NCBI GenBank assembly: GCA_014529385.2
Contig: CM043950.1
Span: 74,965,935-75,029,934, forward strand
Source: Adiantum capillus-veneris
Taxonomy: Eukaryota; Streptophyta; Polypodiopsida; Polypodiales; Pteridaceae
Length of the DNA stretch: 64,000 bases
Reading direction: 5' to 3'
Shown here: in pieces, positions 34,198 to 44,019 of the stretch
How positions within the stretch are numbered: position 1 is the stretch's first letter
How the letters are laid out: each line of letters begins with the position of its first letter
Notes under the pieces: model-generated
Told to the model about the DNA's origin: nothing
Databases searched by the model: none
Seen by the model: the letters and a program-made list of their open reading frames with translations, nothing else
Position numbers and translations under genes: made by a program

Positions 34198-36317
34198 AAC
34201 ACTCTGTGCAATATGAATTTATTCTAATGATCTCTGTGTGTGGACAAACATTCATCAAATGGTCACCTCCACACTCATAGCAGGGTCCCAATGCAGGTCT
34301 TGGTGTCCCTTGATTTTCTCTTTGTGGGTAGGCTGGTCTTTGGCCTGACAGCCCAGTGGTCCCACATTTCCTATCATGCTCCAAGGTTCTGGTTGTTTTG
34401 GTTCTTCAGGTGGATAATACACAGTAGGAGCCATGGGATCACTAGAATCTTTGTAATAAGTCTGAACAGGCACTAAATCTCGTTCTTCTTGATTCTCTAG
34501 GATGGGTGCATATCTAATACCCACTGGTCTCACTCCTGGTAAGGGTGGTTGTTGCCCCAATACCGTCTGTGGCCTTTCTATCCCCATAGGTCTTGGTACG
34601 TTTCCCGTTGGGTATCTAGGTACTGGATGTACTTGAGGTGGTGCTATTTGAGCTGGAGGTGCATACTGACCTTCTATAAAGAGGAGAGATAGTTTGTCAT
34701 CTTGTGGTCGTTCTCGCACTGGACATCTCTCTATGTATTGTTTGAAGCGAAGCAAAGATTCCTTCACCTTTTATTGCTCCTTCTATTTGAAAGCATGTGT
34801 TTGGGATACCGTGTTGTGTTTGATCCCTCTTTTCGAAAATTCCTCTGCAAACTCTCGCAACAAGTGGTCAATATCATGGAAACCTCCACCATTCAGTGGA
34901 TGAAACCATGTCAATGCCATCCCTTCTAAAGTAAGACAAAATCCTTTGTATTGTGTGTGGAAATCTGTTATTTGCTCAGCTCTCAAGACTTGCTTAAAGA
35001 GTGAGACATGTGCATATGGATCTCCTGAGCCACTATACTTCTTTGGCATACACTTGGCCACTTGAGATGGTCTCATGCGTCTATTGTCTGCCACCAATCT
35101 TATTGCTCCTGTATCCCGACTAAAACTTTCTCTTGTGTCATGGGCTTCATGGGCTGCTCTAGTTGGATCCCTTGCCACGAATCTACTACTAGGAGGCAAA
35201 TGTGATGGTGGTGCTGCAAACATTGGACCTACTGTAGTATGTGTAGAGAATGGAACTGCACTACCTCGATTTGTAGCCATTGACTATCTAGAATGTAATG
35301 TTCCCATTGGGCTTGGCATGGAATAATGAGGTCGACTGAAAGATTCAGTTACAGGAGTCCTCTCTCTACCTGTTTCCATTGGTGCCGCTGCTGCAAACAT
35401 GTACCTACCGTAGTATGTGTAGAGAATGGAACTGCACTACGTCGATTCATAGCCATTGACTCTCTAGAATGTAATGTTCCCATTGGGCTTGGCATAGAAT
35501 AATGAGGTCGACTAAAAGATTCAGTTACATGAGTCCTCTCTCTACCTCTTTCCATCGCTTCTGGCATGATAGTTGTAGGTGCTAGTCTCAGTGGTCTTGG
35601 AGTGACATAATAATGGTGGAGTGATCCCCCAAAGTATGTGTATCCTTCCAATTCCTTTTTATCGATTTCTGCATATCGTCTTCCATACTTGTCGTAGGCA
35701 ACAATCTTCGTTTCTGATCCCTATGTGTAGGTAAAGACATAAAGTATTTTCCGCTCTGTCAACTCATCAACGTAGGGTTCCTTGCATCTATAATAGAGAT
35801 CTTCCTCTCCATGATTATACTTGTATAACCCCACATAGACGTTGTCTGTGTTGATTCTCAAAGTTTCGTTTTTTCATCTTAATCTAGCATTAGGGAAGCT
35901 CATTGTTGGTGCTTTCTCTTCGGGTTCTTCATCAACTTTGGCTTTCGTGCCCATCAATCCCCACTTGTCCACAATGTTAGGATTGAGGATTACCAAGTAC
36001 ATGATACCTTCATCATCTAGGTACCTATCTCCGCTATAGCTCACAGGCACTAAGTCCTTGAACTCACTTGGTCTATCTTCTATCTTCACACAGTAGCGGT
36101 CCATACCATCTTTGTAGATCTTGGCACCTTGCTTGTTGTAATATTGATACTTGATAAACAATAGCTTCATTGTAGTCGAAGGGTTTGATGGTCCTACTGC
36201 CATGTTTTCTTTTTCGTTTAAGTTCAAGTATCCTAACTGTTCAGTGAAAATCTCGTAAGATCTCTCTGAAGAAGTATCGAAAATACTCCCTTCAAGGATC
36301 GGCTCTAACGGTCGCAC
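34109..36317 (-). pseudogene. gag of the 22.4-kb element
   Basis: Starts near 36317 (MRPLEPILEGSIFDTSSERS, YEIFTEQLGYLNLNEKENM). The capsid-like core lies at about 35090-34760: KYSGSGDPYAHVSLFKQVL, then FCLTLEGMALTWFHPL and LLREFAEEFSKRG, the plant Retrotrans_gag pattern. A P-rich segment and two zinc knuckles follow, CYECGGDHLMNVC and CTECCVTHFIEYC (CX2CX3HX4C), at about 34290-34160. A tandem duplication of period about 176 bp (35211-35560) repeats SAVPFSTHTTVG. Frame changes occur near 35300 and 34260, plus several stops. Role: virus-like particle formation and RNA packaging. Confidence 0.8.
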
Positions 36318-36329
36318 TACACTTTGGTT

Positions 36330-37351
36330 TACACTTTCCTCGGTTGCTATAACACTCGCTAGTTCTCTTTGTCTCGGTTGGTTATTCTAGAGATATCTAC
36401 TGGATCTCAAATTCATCAATCCCCCTAGAGGAATCTAACTTTTTAGTCTCGGCGGTTTGTTTTATCCCCATTTCAGTGATCAAAAGTGATCCAAATTGAA
36501 TGATACTTGGTCAAATGGTTTGTTTTGTCAATTAGAAGACTTCTGTGATCTCAAGTGAAAATTTTATATCAGCTTTTCTCAAAAAGACATTATACGTGTA
36601 TGATGTCTTTTTTTTCAGATTTTGGATATTTTTGCTTTGCTCACTCCCAATAGCACACTTATGCTCTATCCACTCACAAAATTCAATTTGAACTCTGGTT
36701 GTGCAAGTTATAACCAGATTAGGCTTTTCTGGGCAGTTTCCCGATTTTTGACTTACCTGGGGTCAAATGTGATCCAAATGAGATGAAACTTGAAATACAA
36801 GCTCTAGACAACTAGTACAAAGAATCTGTTATAGAAAAATGTCAATATTTGCCCAGAATTAGGTTGGAGACATCATACGCGTATGATGTCTTTTTGTCCA
36901 ATTTTGGTCCAAACTTGATATTTCAGCTATTCACTATTTTTGCAACAATGTTGTCAAGTCAAAATTCCAAAATCACATCAGCAAGTGCAAAAAGACATTA
37001 TACGCGTATGATGTATTTTTTCATAGATTGCCCAATTTTCAATTTTAAGCTTCTCCAAGTGTTTGTATTTAAGTTTCAAGTGTTTTTATCAAGTTTGAAT
37101 GCAAAAATGAGCTGTGAATCAATTTTCCCCATTCTTTGCGTTTTTTGCACTCTGACTTGGTATTTTGAGTTTCTAGAAGTGTTAAAGCCCTTGTTTTATG
37201 TTGATCTTAGGGTAAAGCCTCCCTTCAGAACACTTTGGTAATGTGAGATTTTCACTTTGGTCTCTGTTTAGCCCTTAAGACATCATACACGTATGATGTC
37301 TAATGTTACAGAATTCCAATTTTTTGGCACAAAACTCTTCCAAGAGCTCTC
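36330..37351 (-). repeat. Palindrome array B, leader of gag
   Basis: Four 22-bp dyads at 36586-36607, 36869-36890, 36994-37015 and 37279-37300, the same family as array A. Start-to-start spacing is 283, 125 and 285 bp, nearly repeating the 283, 135, 285 pattern of array A. The centre dinucleotide is GC, GT or AC; two copies have single arm changes. The nearest copy is 269 bp upstream of the gag start. No coding capacity. Confidence 0.9.
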
Positions 37352-37355
37352 TTAA

Positions 37356-38694
37356 CACTAGGTTGGTAACCTAACAGGACATAAAAGTGTCCTTTCAAGG
37401 TTTTGAAAAAAACCTCCAAAACCATAGTAGATGCACTCATTTTGTAAAATCCTTTCATGAGGTTATAGTTCAAGGCCTAGTACACATGGAAAAAATAAGA
37501 AACTTGTAAAATTTTTCATCGTTTGGTCACACCAAGCCTCCAAAGTTGATGGACCAGTGCATTTTCATCAAAACTGTCATTTCTTACGGTTTGTTGCATA
37601 AAAATAAGATTAGGGATTTTTGTAGGACTTGAGATAAATTCCCTAGTTAACTTCAATGGGTTGGTGATCAGAACATATGATTGCTTCTCACTCACTATTT
37701 TTTGTTTTGCCAAAATAAATAGGTACAAAAAAGTTGAATTTTTACCATTCTGCAAACCTATCATCAAAGTTTCTATAGTCACGCTCAATACAAATAATAT
37801 ATACATTTTTTCTTAGTTCCCTATTGTTCTTTATGTTCATAAGGATCCATGGAGCATGTCAAAAGAATAATACATCTCTTACCAAGGGGAATCTTGGGGA
37901 CAAAGATGAAGTGCTAAATACAGCAAACATGAAAAAACTGGGTTCAACATTATGAGTTGTAGAATCCCATAGAAACTATTCAATATCTAGCCAAATTTGA
38001 TCCTTATGCTAGATATGGTTACTACCTACAAAATGCATGTAGTTGTCACAAGAAACTAACAATATTGAAAAGGCTATACTTGATATACTAGAATGTTTTG
38101 TTTTCTTCTATAATCTAAAAAATCAACCAGCGTTGTGTACTATGCAAAATAGGGTATTAGGTGCCCCAAAACTCAAGGAATATTAGCTTTATGTTACAAT
38201 ATGCGACATAGAAAATAAAAAATGCATTTGGATATCATGAAATCCACCAAAAAATCATAGAAGAGCTAAAATTGGCTAAAAAACAGGATTTGACAATTTT
38301 TGTAATTTGGTCATAACTCACAACTTTAATATTTATTTCTACCTAGAAGCATCAGGACATGTTGAGGACTACTAAAGATAGTTCTCTAGCATTATACACC
38401 TCACAAAGATAAATTCTAGAGTGGTATAGTTGCAAAAAGTTGAAAAAAGCCAAAAACAGCACCCGTTTTTTCACACAGTTTAGGTTTTGAAATCTTGTGC
38501 AAGGACAAGGTTAAAGATGAAATTGATATTCCAAAAAACTGGTTGAGTTTTTTTCAGCTCACGAGACAACTTTCTAGATAGATAGCACCTCAAAATCCAT
38601 TTTGAAACTCTTGACATAATTGAAGGAAAATGGTCACTTAACAAGACATAAAAGTGTCCCAGGACATAAAAGTGTCCCATTACCAACCTAGTGT
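37356..38694 (-). mobile_element. TTAA-flanked 1339-bp unit, copy 2 (inverted)
   Basis: Homologous along its length to 23079-24417 in reverse orientation and identical in length. Its terminal repeats are CACTAGGTTGGTAA at both ends, so each unit's two ends match each other better than they match the other unit. TTAA flanks both ends (37352-37355 and 38695-38698). No transposase frame is visible. Confidence 0.75.
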
Positions 38695-38698
38695 TAAG

Positions 38699-39149
38699 TG
38701 CTCAGCAACACTCAGTTTCACAGAAAATCTCTCTGCACTTTGTTTATGCAAGTTCACTACCAAATTGACGGTTTAGTGATCTAACATGCAAACAAACACA
38801 TCAAGCAAATAAATCATTGATTAATAGCTCTAGATCAGGATCAAATCGAGTCCTACCTAAGCTACTTCTAATCATAAAATGGGTTTTTGTAATGGTGAGT
38901 ATAAAGAGATTCACTGCCACACACGGACAAATACCTCAATCTCACTACCACTCAACACCAACAAAAATCAATCTAATCTAAAACCAAAAAATTGTCAAAC
39001 ACGAAAGACCCAGGAATCTACAAGTTTCCTAGTACCTCTCAAAGATCTCCGGAGTCCACCACTCCTAGACCTCTCTAACTAAAATATACAAAGGAAATGA
39101 AACAATTCACCTCGTAGGATTAGTCTAAGGTCACCTACTTAGGGCTCTC
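38699..39149 (-). other. Untranslated leader between primer site and TTAA unit
   Basis: First part of the 22.4-kb element's RNA leader in minus sense. I see no conserved motif or credible ORF in it. Confidence 0.5.
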
Positions 39150-39168
39150 GTCCCCGGAAGTGGCGCCA
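39150..39168 (-). promoter_or_regulatory. Primer-binding site of the 22.4-kb element
   Basis: Minus strand TGGCGCCACTTCCGGGGAC begins two bases inside the 5' LTR edge. It starts with TGG (complement of CCA) and resembles, with a few mismatches, the TGGCGCCGTTGCCGGGGA site I recall as complementary to plant tRNA-Asp. The tRNA identity is therefore tentative. Confidence 0.75.
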
Positions 39169-39170
39169 AA

Positions 39171-40112
39171 TGTTGGGCGGTTAGGTCGCTAGCGGATGCT
39201 GTAATAGCGAGAACTCAACCAACAAACAAGAATGTCAGACGAGGACAGAGCTTGACCCGCATGCGCATGGAAACAAATAGATGGGTTTCAATCACCTACT
39301 CGACCTTCTAGAGACAATCACTATCAAGGAAATCAAATCTAAGTTCTAAAAACGCAAATGACTGAAATCCGTCCTACGAGAAAACTCTATCCGAAACATG
39401 ATCAAAAGTTATCGAATCAGCCTCAAACTCAAAGGGGAGTCTATACACCACGTAAGGACAGTACCCTATGAATCTACAATATCATCTCAACCTGTAACCA
39501 CTCCGTGCGGTAAACGCGTATGAAGACAGGCCAAAAAATTAAGGTGACCAAAATTCGACTCCGATGATACTAATGTGTAGCTCTACTCGCTGCCGTTCTA
39601 TCGATATATAGCACGCTCAATTCCGACACACAGATAGGGAGAAAACTCACATAGAAGCTCGTGGGAGCTCACCTCGCGTAGAAGCCAAATGCGCGACACG
39701 CTTCGTATCGGTGCGTAGCTCTCGCCGTTGCTAACACAATGGCGGTGTCGCTTCTCCAATGGCAGCTCCGTAGCTCGCGTAGCAAGAGGATAAGACTTTC
39801 AATATCTCTCAGACACAGTCACAGTACTTTAAAACTTATCCTGATTAATGATTCAAAAAACTTGTCCTTAGGTTTACAATAATTGGCTCTTATACTTCAG
39901 CCTTGGAAGTGTGAACACATCTCTGATCTAATTACATGAGCAGATGAAACTACTTGAGGAATACAAGCTGGAAACTCAATTGAGTCCCGCTAATTACAAT
40001 GAATTCTCTCCATCAAAAATGAAATGTCGCAGAAAGACATTTATTACAATAAGTGTTTACAAAAAATGTGAGTGTGAGTAAAAATGTCTAGGTGTATTCC
40101 CCCGCTCAACAA
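39171..40112 (-). repeat. 5' LTR of the 22.4-kb element
   Basis: Plus-strand edges TGTTGGGCGG and GCTCAACA; full-length match to 17684-18622. In minus sense a TATA-like CTATATATCG lies at about 39600-39610 and may be the promoter core. The target duplication AGTAG follows at 40113-40117. Confidence 0.92.
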
Positions 40113-40752
40113 GTAGCTAACTTAAATGTGATAGTACATGGATGCTCATGCCCTGATTGATTTATATGCTTACTAGATGAACACATGAATGAAACAATGA
40201 TTTTTGGAATCTCATGGATGCGGACGTACAAGGCAGTACCGGATTGGGATACCAATCAGGTCAAGCTATCACCTAAAGTCGGACAACTCATTGTTTCAAT
40301 TGCCCCAAGAAAATAATAATTGAAAAGAGATTAAGAGCAAAACAAACCAGGAGACAATCAATCTTCTCCATCCTATAGCCAAGCACATTCTACAAGTAGC
40401 ATGCAAGCACTCAGGAAAATTTGGGTACCAAAGGCACAACCCAGTGACAAGCTGATTCAAATTTGGGTGCCCAAAACATCATCTATTGTACCAAGGTTCA
40501 AAACACAAAGAGGAGCATCTTCAAGAAGATAACCTAAAACACAATGGGTATGAAAGAAAAAGGAGAACTTATCTTCTCTACAAACTGTAAAACTAATGAA
40601 GTAATGGAGAGTTTAGTCTCAAAATACTCAACCACAACATTCTTACCAAGGAAAACCAAGATACCAATGGCGAGTTAGAGCTTGACAACCATCAATATTG
40701 ATACCAAAAGCTCAGGAAATCAGCATGCCAAAGCATCCTCACGGTAAAATAA
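40113..40752 (+). pseudogene. Second retropepsin-like domain, C-terminal half, and WxPK tail
   Basis: Continuation of the old plus-strand gypsy element after the 22.4-kb insertion. One frame reads LLDEHMNETMIFGISWMRTY and then VPDWDTNQVKLS, matching LLLGQPW..NVMINW in the 22.4-kb element's second protease. Downstream the tail carries IWVPKAQPSDKLIQIWVPK and related pieces, the same repeated W-x-P-K motif as at 26197-26622. It is cut at 40752 by the minus-strand copia element. Confidence 0.65.
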
Positions 40753-40899
40753 TGTTGAGATGTAGATAGAAAGAGAGGGAGAGAGATGAGACAAGAGACA
40801 CACCATATACGCTCCCAAAGACTGATTCATATTGAGGACAAGATACAAATATATAGGTGAGACCAAGTTGAGTAGAGTGAGCCATATATAGCTCCAACA
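40753..40899 (-). repeat. 3' LTR of the minus-strand copia element
   Basis: 147 bp, plus-strand edges TGTTGAGATG and GCTCCAACA; homologous to the 143-bp LTRs at 53414 and 58684. A purine tract (minus GAGTGGGGG, 40900-40908) abuts it. 40909-41147 is untranslated 3' sequence shared with the other copia copy. Confidence 0.9.
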
Positions 40900-41147
40900 C
40901 CCCCACTCAAACAAAGATCTCTAGCTTTGGATGAAAAAACCCTTGGGGAGTTCAAGGGAAAAACCCAAGCCCCTATACAATGTGAAAATATGAACCAACG
41001 ATGATGATGTGAAAGTGAATTTTGCATCTATGTACAAATATTCAAGTGACTTAGAGATCACAATGTGAAAATGTGAAGTGTGCATAGTGCATGGTACATA
41101 AAAGATTACAATGTCATATGTACAAAGCTATTACAATAGCAAAAAAG

Positions 41148-41828
41148 CTAATCTAGAAAGAGTGAGGTCAACGCAACTCCAAGCTTCGAGCGCAAGAGGA
41201 TGAAACGTGACTCGTTGAGGCCTTTGGTCAAAATGTCTGCAATCATCTGGTCACTTGGATAGTGTTCAACCATAATGGTTCCTTTGCGTACTTTATAACT
41301 GACATAATGATAATGGAGAGGAATGTGCTTTGACTTATTATGTTGAACATAGTCTTTTGCAAGACTAATAGCACTTTGGTTATCACACCCCAAGGGTGTG
41401 CTAGAAAGAGGAGAGTGACAAATATCAACCAGTATTTGTCGAAGCCAAATCAACTCACGAGCTGCAAGTGATGCCACAACATATTCTGACTCAGTCGTAG
41501 AAACTGCAACACAACGTTGTTTCTTGCTGGTCCAAGAAACAAGACAACCATTTATAAAGAAGCAATTTCCACTAGTAGATCGCATAGATAAATGTGAGCT
41601 TGCCCAGTCTGCATCTGTGTAACCCAAAAGAGAAAGAGATTGCATAGAATCCGATGTGAGCTGTCGGTGATAGACTAAACCAAAATCTGTAGTGCCTTTG
41701 AAGTATTTCAACACACGCTTTGCAGCAGACCAATGCTTAAGAGAAGGACATGCAAGATGTTGTCCAAGATAATTAGCAGCAAACAGAATATCAAGATGAG
41801 TGTTGATGCCGACAAACTGAAGACATCT
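41148..41828 (-). pseudogene. copia RNase H and C-terminus
   Basis: Minus-strand frame with LLGYTDADWASSHLSMRST, SKKQRCVAVSTTESEYVVA and IADILTKGLNESRFILLRSK, the conserved Ty1/copia RNase H and C-terminal end. The frame is open from 41714 to its stop at 41148. The upstream portion is displaced by the gypsy insertion and resumes at 47844. Confidence 0.9.
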
Positions 41829-42982
41829 TGTAATAGGACTAATATTAGAACTTCTTAAAGTCGAAAAGAATGTAGCAGGGCATATCTTTCGTTAGCACGA
41901 TTTGAAAGATTGTTGAATAGTCTATTAAATAGAGCTTATACGAATGAGTTGAAATATTAAGAGAGAACATATATTCTTTTTTTTAAAATAATACACTAAA
42001 GACGGATTTCATAAAGATTAATGAATAACAGATAGTCTGTCTATGAACAGTAAAATTGAGATTTTTATTAATATCAATATTTTATATTTATGTGTTTTAG
42101 CTTAAAATGCATGGGTAGGCTTAAAATAAGTTGTAAAAGTAGTGGATACCCAAAAATAGAGGTTTTACAAGTCGCGACCAAAAAGTTGCGTTTTTAGCCA
42201 AACAGAGACGGTTTTCGCAATTCTGTCCACGTTGCCTTGTAGACCAGACCTATTCCCGTCGTTTTGAGTACCTGGATTGCTCTTTTCTGAGTTCGTTTGT
42301 AAAAGTTATGATGAAAACAAACAAAAGGCAGCAGCAGTGTAATGTACACAGGGACAGACAGACCTACAACATCATACAATTCTCCCTACTATCAACCAAG
42401 AAGTGGATTGTTTCTTCATGGTAGAGTATGGCAATTGAGATTATGAAGGTATATAATTATGTTTTTTACTTTGATTATCATGTTGAATTGGTTGCACGAG
42501 TATGTTCTTTTGGCTATTTTGTAGGCGATGCAGAAATCAATGTGTGAAACACGATCTGTGCAAAGTGTCATGATAGAAATCTAACCTTTACGGATCGCTT
42601 AGCGATCACGTTCTTATATTATTCTCGCAGGTATACTTGGTACGAAAATCGTGTAGGCTTTTCGAGGAAAAGAAGGATAAAAGCACGACGGGTGGTGCGT
42701 TTGGGGATCATTCACCGATCTCTTCTTCTGCGAGTGCGAGTGCGAGTGCGAGTGAGAGTGAGAGTGAGAGTGAGAGTGCGAGTGCGAGTGCGAGTGCGAG
42801 TGAGACGCTGCATGCAAGCGAACTGAAGCTCGGGGGTGGTCGGGAGGTTCGAGCTCCGTACAACGGAGTGCGCCCATATATTTTGCTCCTCTGTTGTATC
42901 AAAACTCTACAAAGATTCATCAATACAAAGATCTCTTTCTCTATCTTTTGCTATCGATCTCTATTATTCGGTTCCCGCGATA
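41829..42982 (+). repeat. 5' LTR of the young gypsy element
   Basis: Starts TGTAATAGGAC; ends GTTCCCGCGATA, where the 3' copy has GTGACA. Contains a TATA-like CATATATTTT (about 42876), a GATCGCT-T-AGCGATC hairpin (about 42594), and a GAGTGC/GAGAGT hexamer array at 42730-42805. Confidence 0.95.
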
Positions 42983-42984
42983 AT

Positions 42985-42996
42985 TGGTATCAGAGC
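42985..42996 (+). promoter_or_regulatory. tRNA-Met primer-binding site
   Basis: TGGTATCAGAGC two bases after the LTR end, the standard plant initiator tRNA-Met site. Confidence 0.95.
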
Positions 42997-43014
42997 AAGC
43001 GGTTGATTCTGGAC

Positions 43015-43930
43015 ATGGAAGGATACGAGAGGAGGATGAAGGAGCAAGAAGACCTGATTCGGCGACTATGATCGAGAAGATCTGAAAATTGCAAATCGAG
43101 AGTGTGCTGAGGCTCTGTGGGGCAAAGCAGCACGAGAGCTTGATATCTATGTAGACCTTGATGCCAACATGAAGGTGAAAACCATGCTAATCCACCTGGA
43201 AACAATAATCATCGTGGTGGCACTGGGTACCGCCAAAAGAAACGATGACGATATGGGAGAAGCGACAACCAAATCATTCTTAACGAAGGCTAAGCTTAAA
43301 GAGTTTGATGGCATAAGAAAGATATGTGAAGATTTAGAAGCGTGGATTGAAGAACTCAAAGATTGGAATTATACTTTCAATATCGAGAACACGACCACGA
43401 GACTTTCGAATGCTCGAGCAAGGTGATCGATAAGACAATATGTACCAAGATGGCTCAATTGAAGACTTTTGGCGATGCGTACGATAAAGGTAAGTCATCT
43501 ACCCCTTCTTTGTGATGTTTTATGTCTTTGATACGTCCTTTGAAAGCTTCTGTGAGATCGAATTTATGCGTAGTAGTTGAGATTAAAATTTGAATTTCTT
43601 AATTGATTTGGATAGTATTCATTGCTTCTTATCGTCTAAATTGATTGAAAAATTAAACTTGAAATTAAATCGAGAAGTTAAAAGACTTGTGGACTTAACT
43701 AGTGATAATAATAGTTTCACGAAAGAGTTAGTAGAATTTTTATTTTTTTTCTTTGAAGAGTCGGAAGTATAACGATGATTTCTATATCATAAACATTGAT
43801 ATGCATGATGTTATCATTGGTATCAATTACATCATTGAAAATCATCTTTTGATTGATTGTTAAGAAAGAAAAATATATCTTTAATCATTTGATGATGATA
43901 AGCCACACTCTTTGTGGAAAGAAAGAGATT
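43015..43930 (+). pseudogene. gag and protease remnants of the young gypsy element
   Basis: Starts MEGYERRMKEQEDLIRRL, then a frame change and ARELDIYVDLDANMKVK. KLKEFDGIRKICEDLEAWIE resembles the start of the chromovirus gag core. Most of gag, including any zinc knuckle, is missing. Protease is suggested by NFLIDLDSIHCFLSSKLIEK (D-S-G replaced by D-L-D) and DMHDVIIGINYIIENH. The frames are short and out of register. Confidence 0.65.
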
Positions 43931-44019
43931 CTAAATCTAGTTTTGGCAATGGAATTGATAAGGTGACTTAAATAAGAGTGTGAGACGTTGCTTGTGTTTG
44001 CTAATGAGATTAAAGAGAA

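Larger units (their letters stand above)
17684..40112 (-). mobile_element. 22.4-kb minus-strand Ty3/gypsy element with a 3' ORF
   Basis: Two LTRs (39171-40112 as 5', 17684-18622 as 3') bound 20.5 kb of internal sequence; the target duplication AGTAG flanks both ends. The order of PR, RT, RNase H and integrase makes it Ty3/gypsy. The size and an extra long ORF recall the plant Tat/Ogre and Athila groups, but the second protease domain, double integrase zinc module and palindromic leaders do not match a layout I know. The two LTRs differ at a few percent of sites by eye, so it is much older than the 41829-47843 insertion. Stops and frameshifts occur throughout; this copy is defective. Confidence 0.9.

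Noticed and set aside
42614-43071. Open frames with Ser-Ala/Ser-Glu and His-Ser runs in the gypsy LTR
   Set aside because: They translate a GAGTGC/GAGAGT simple repeat inside the LTR and appear identically in both LTRs.
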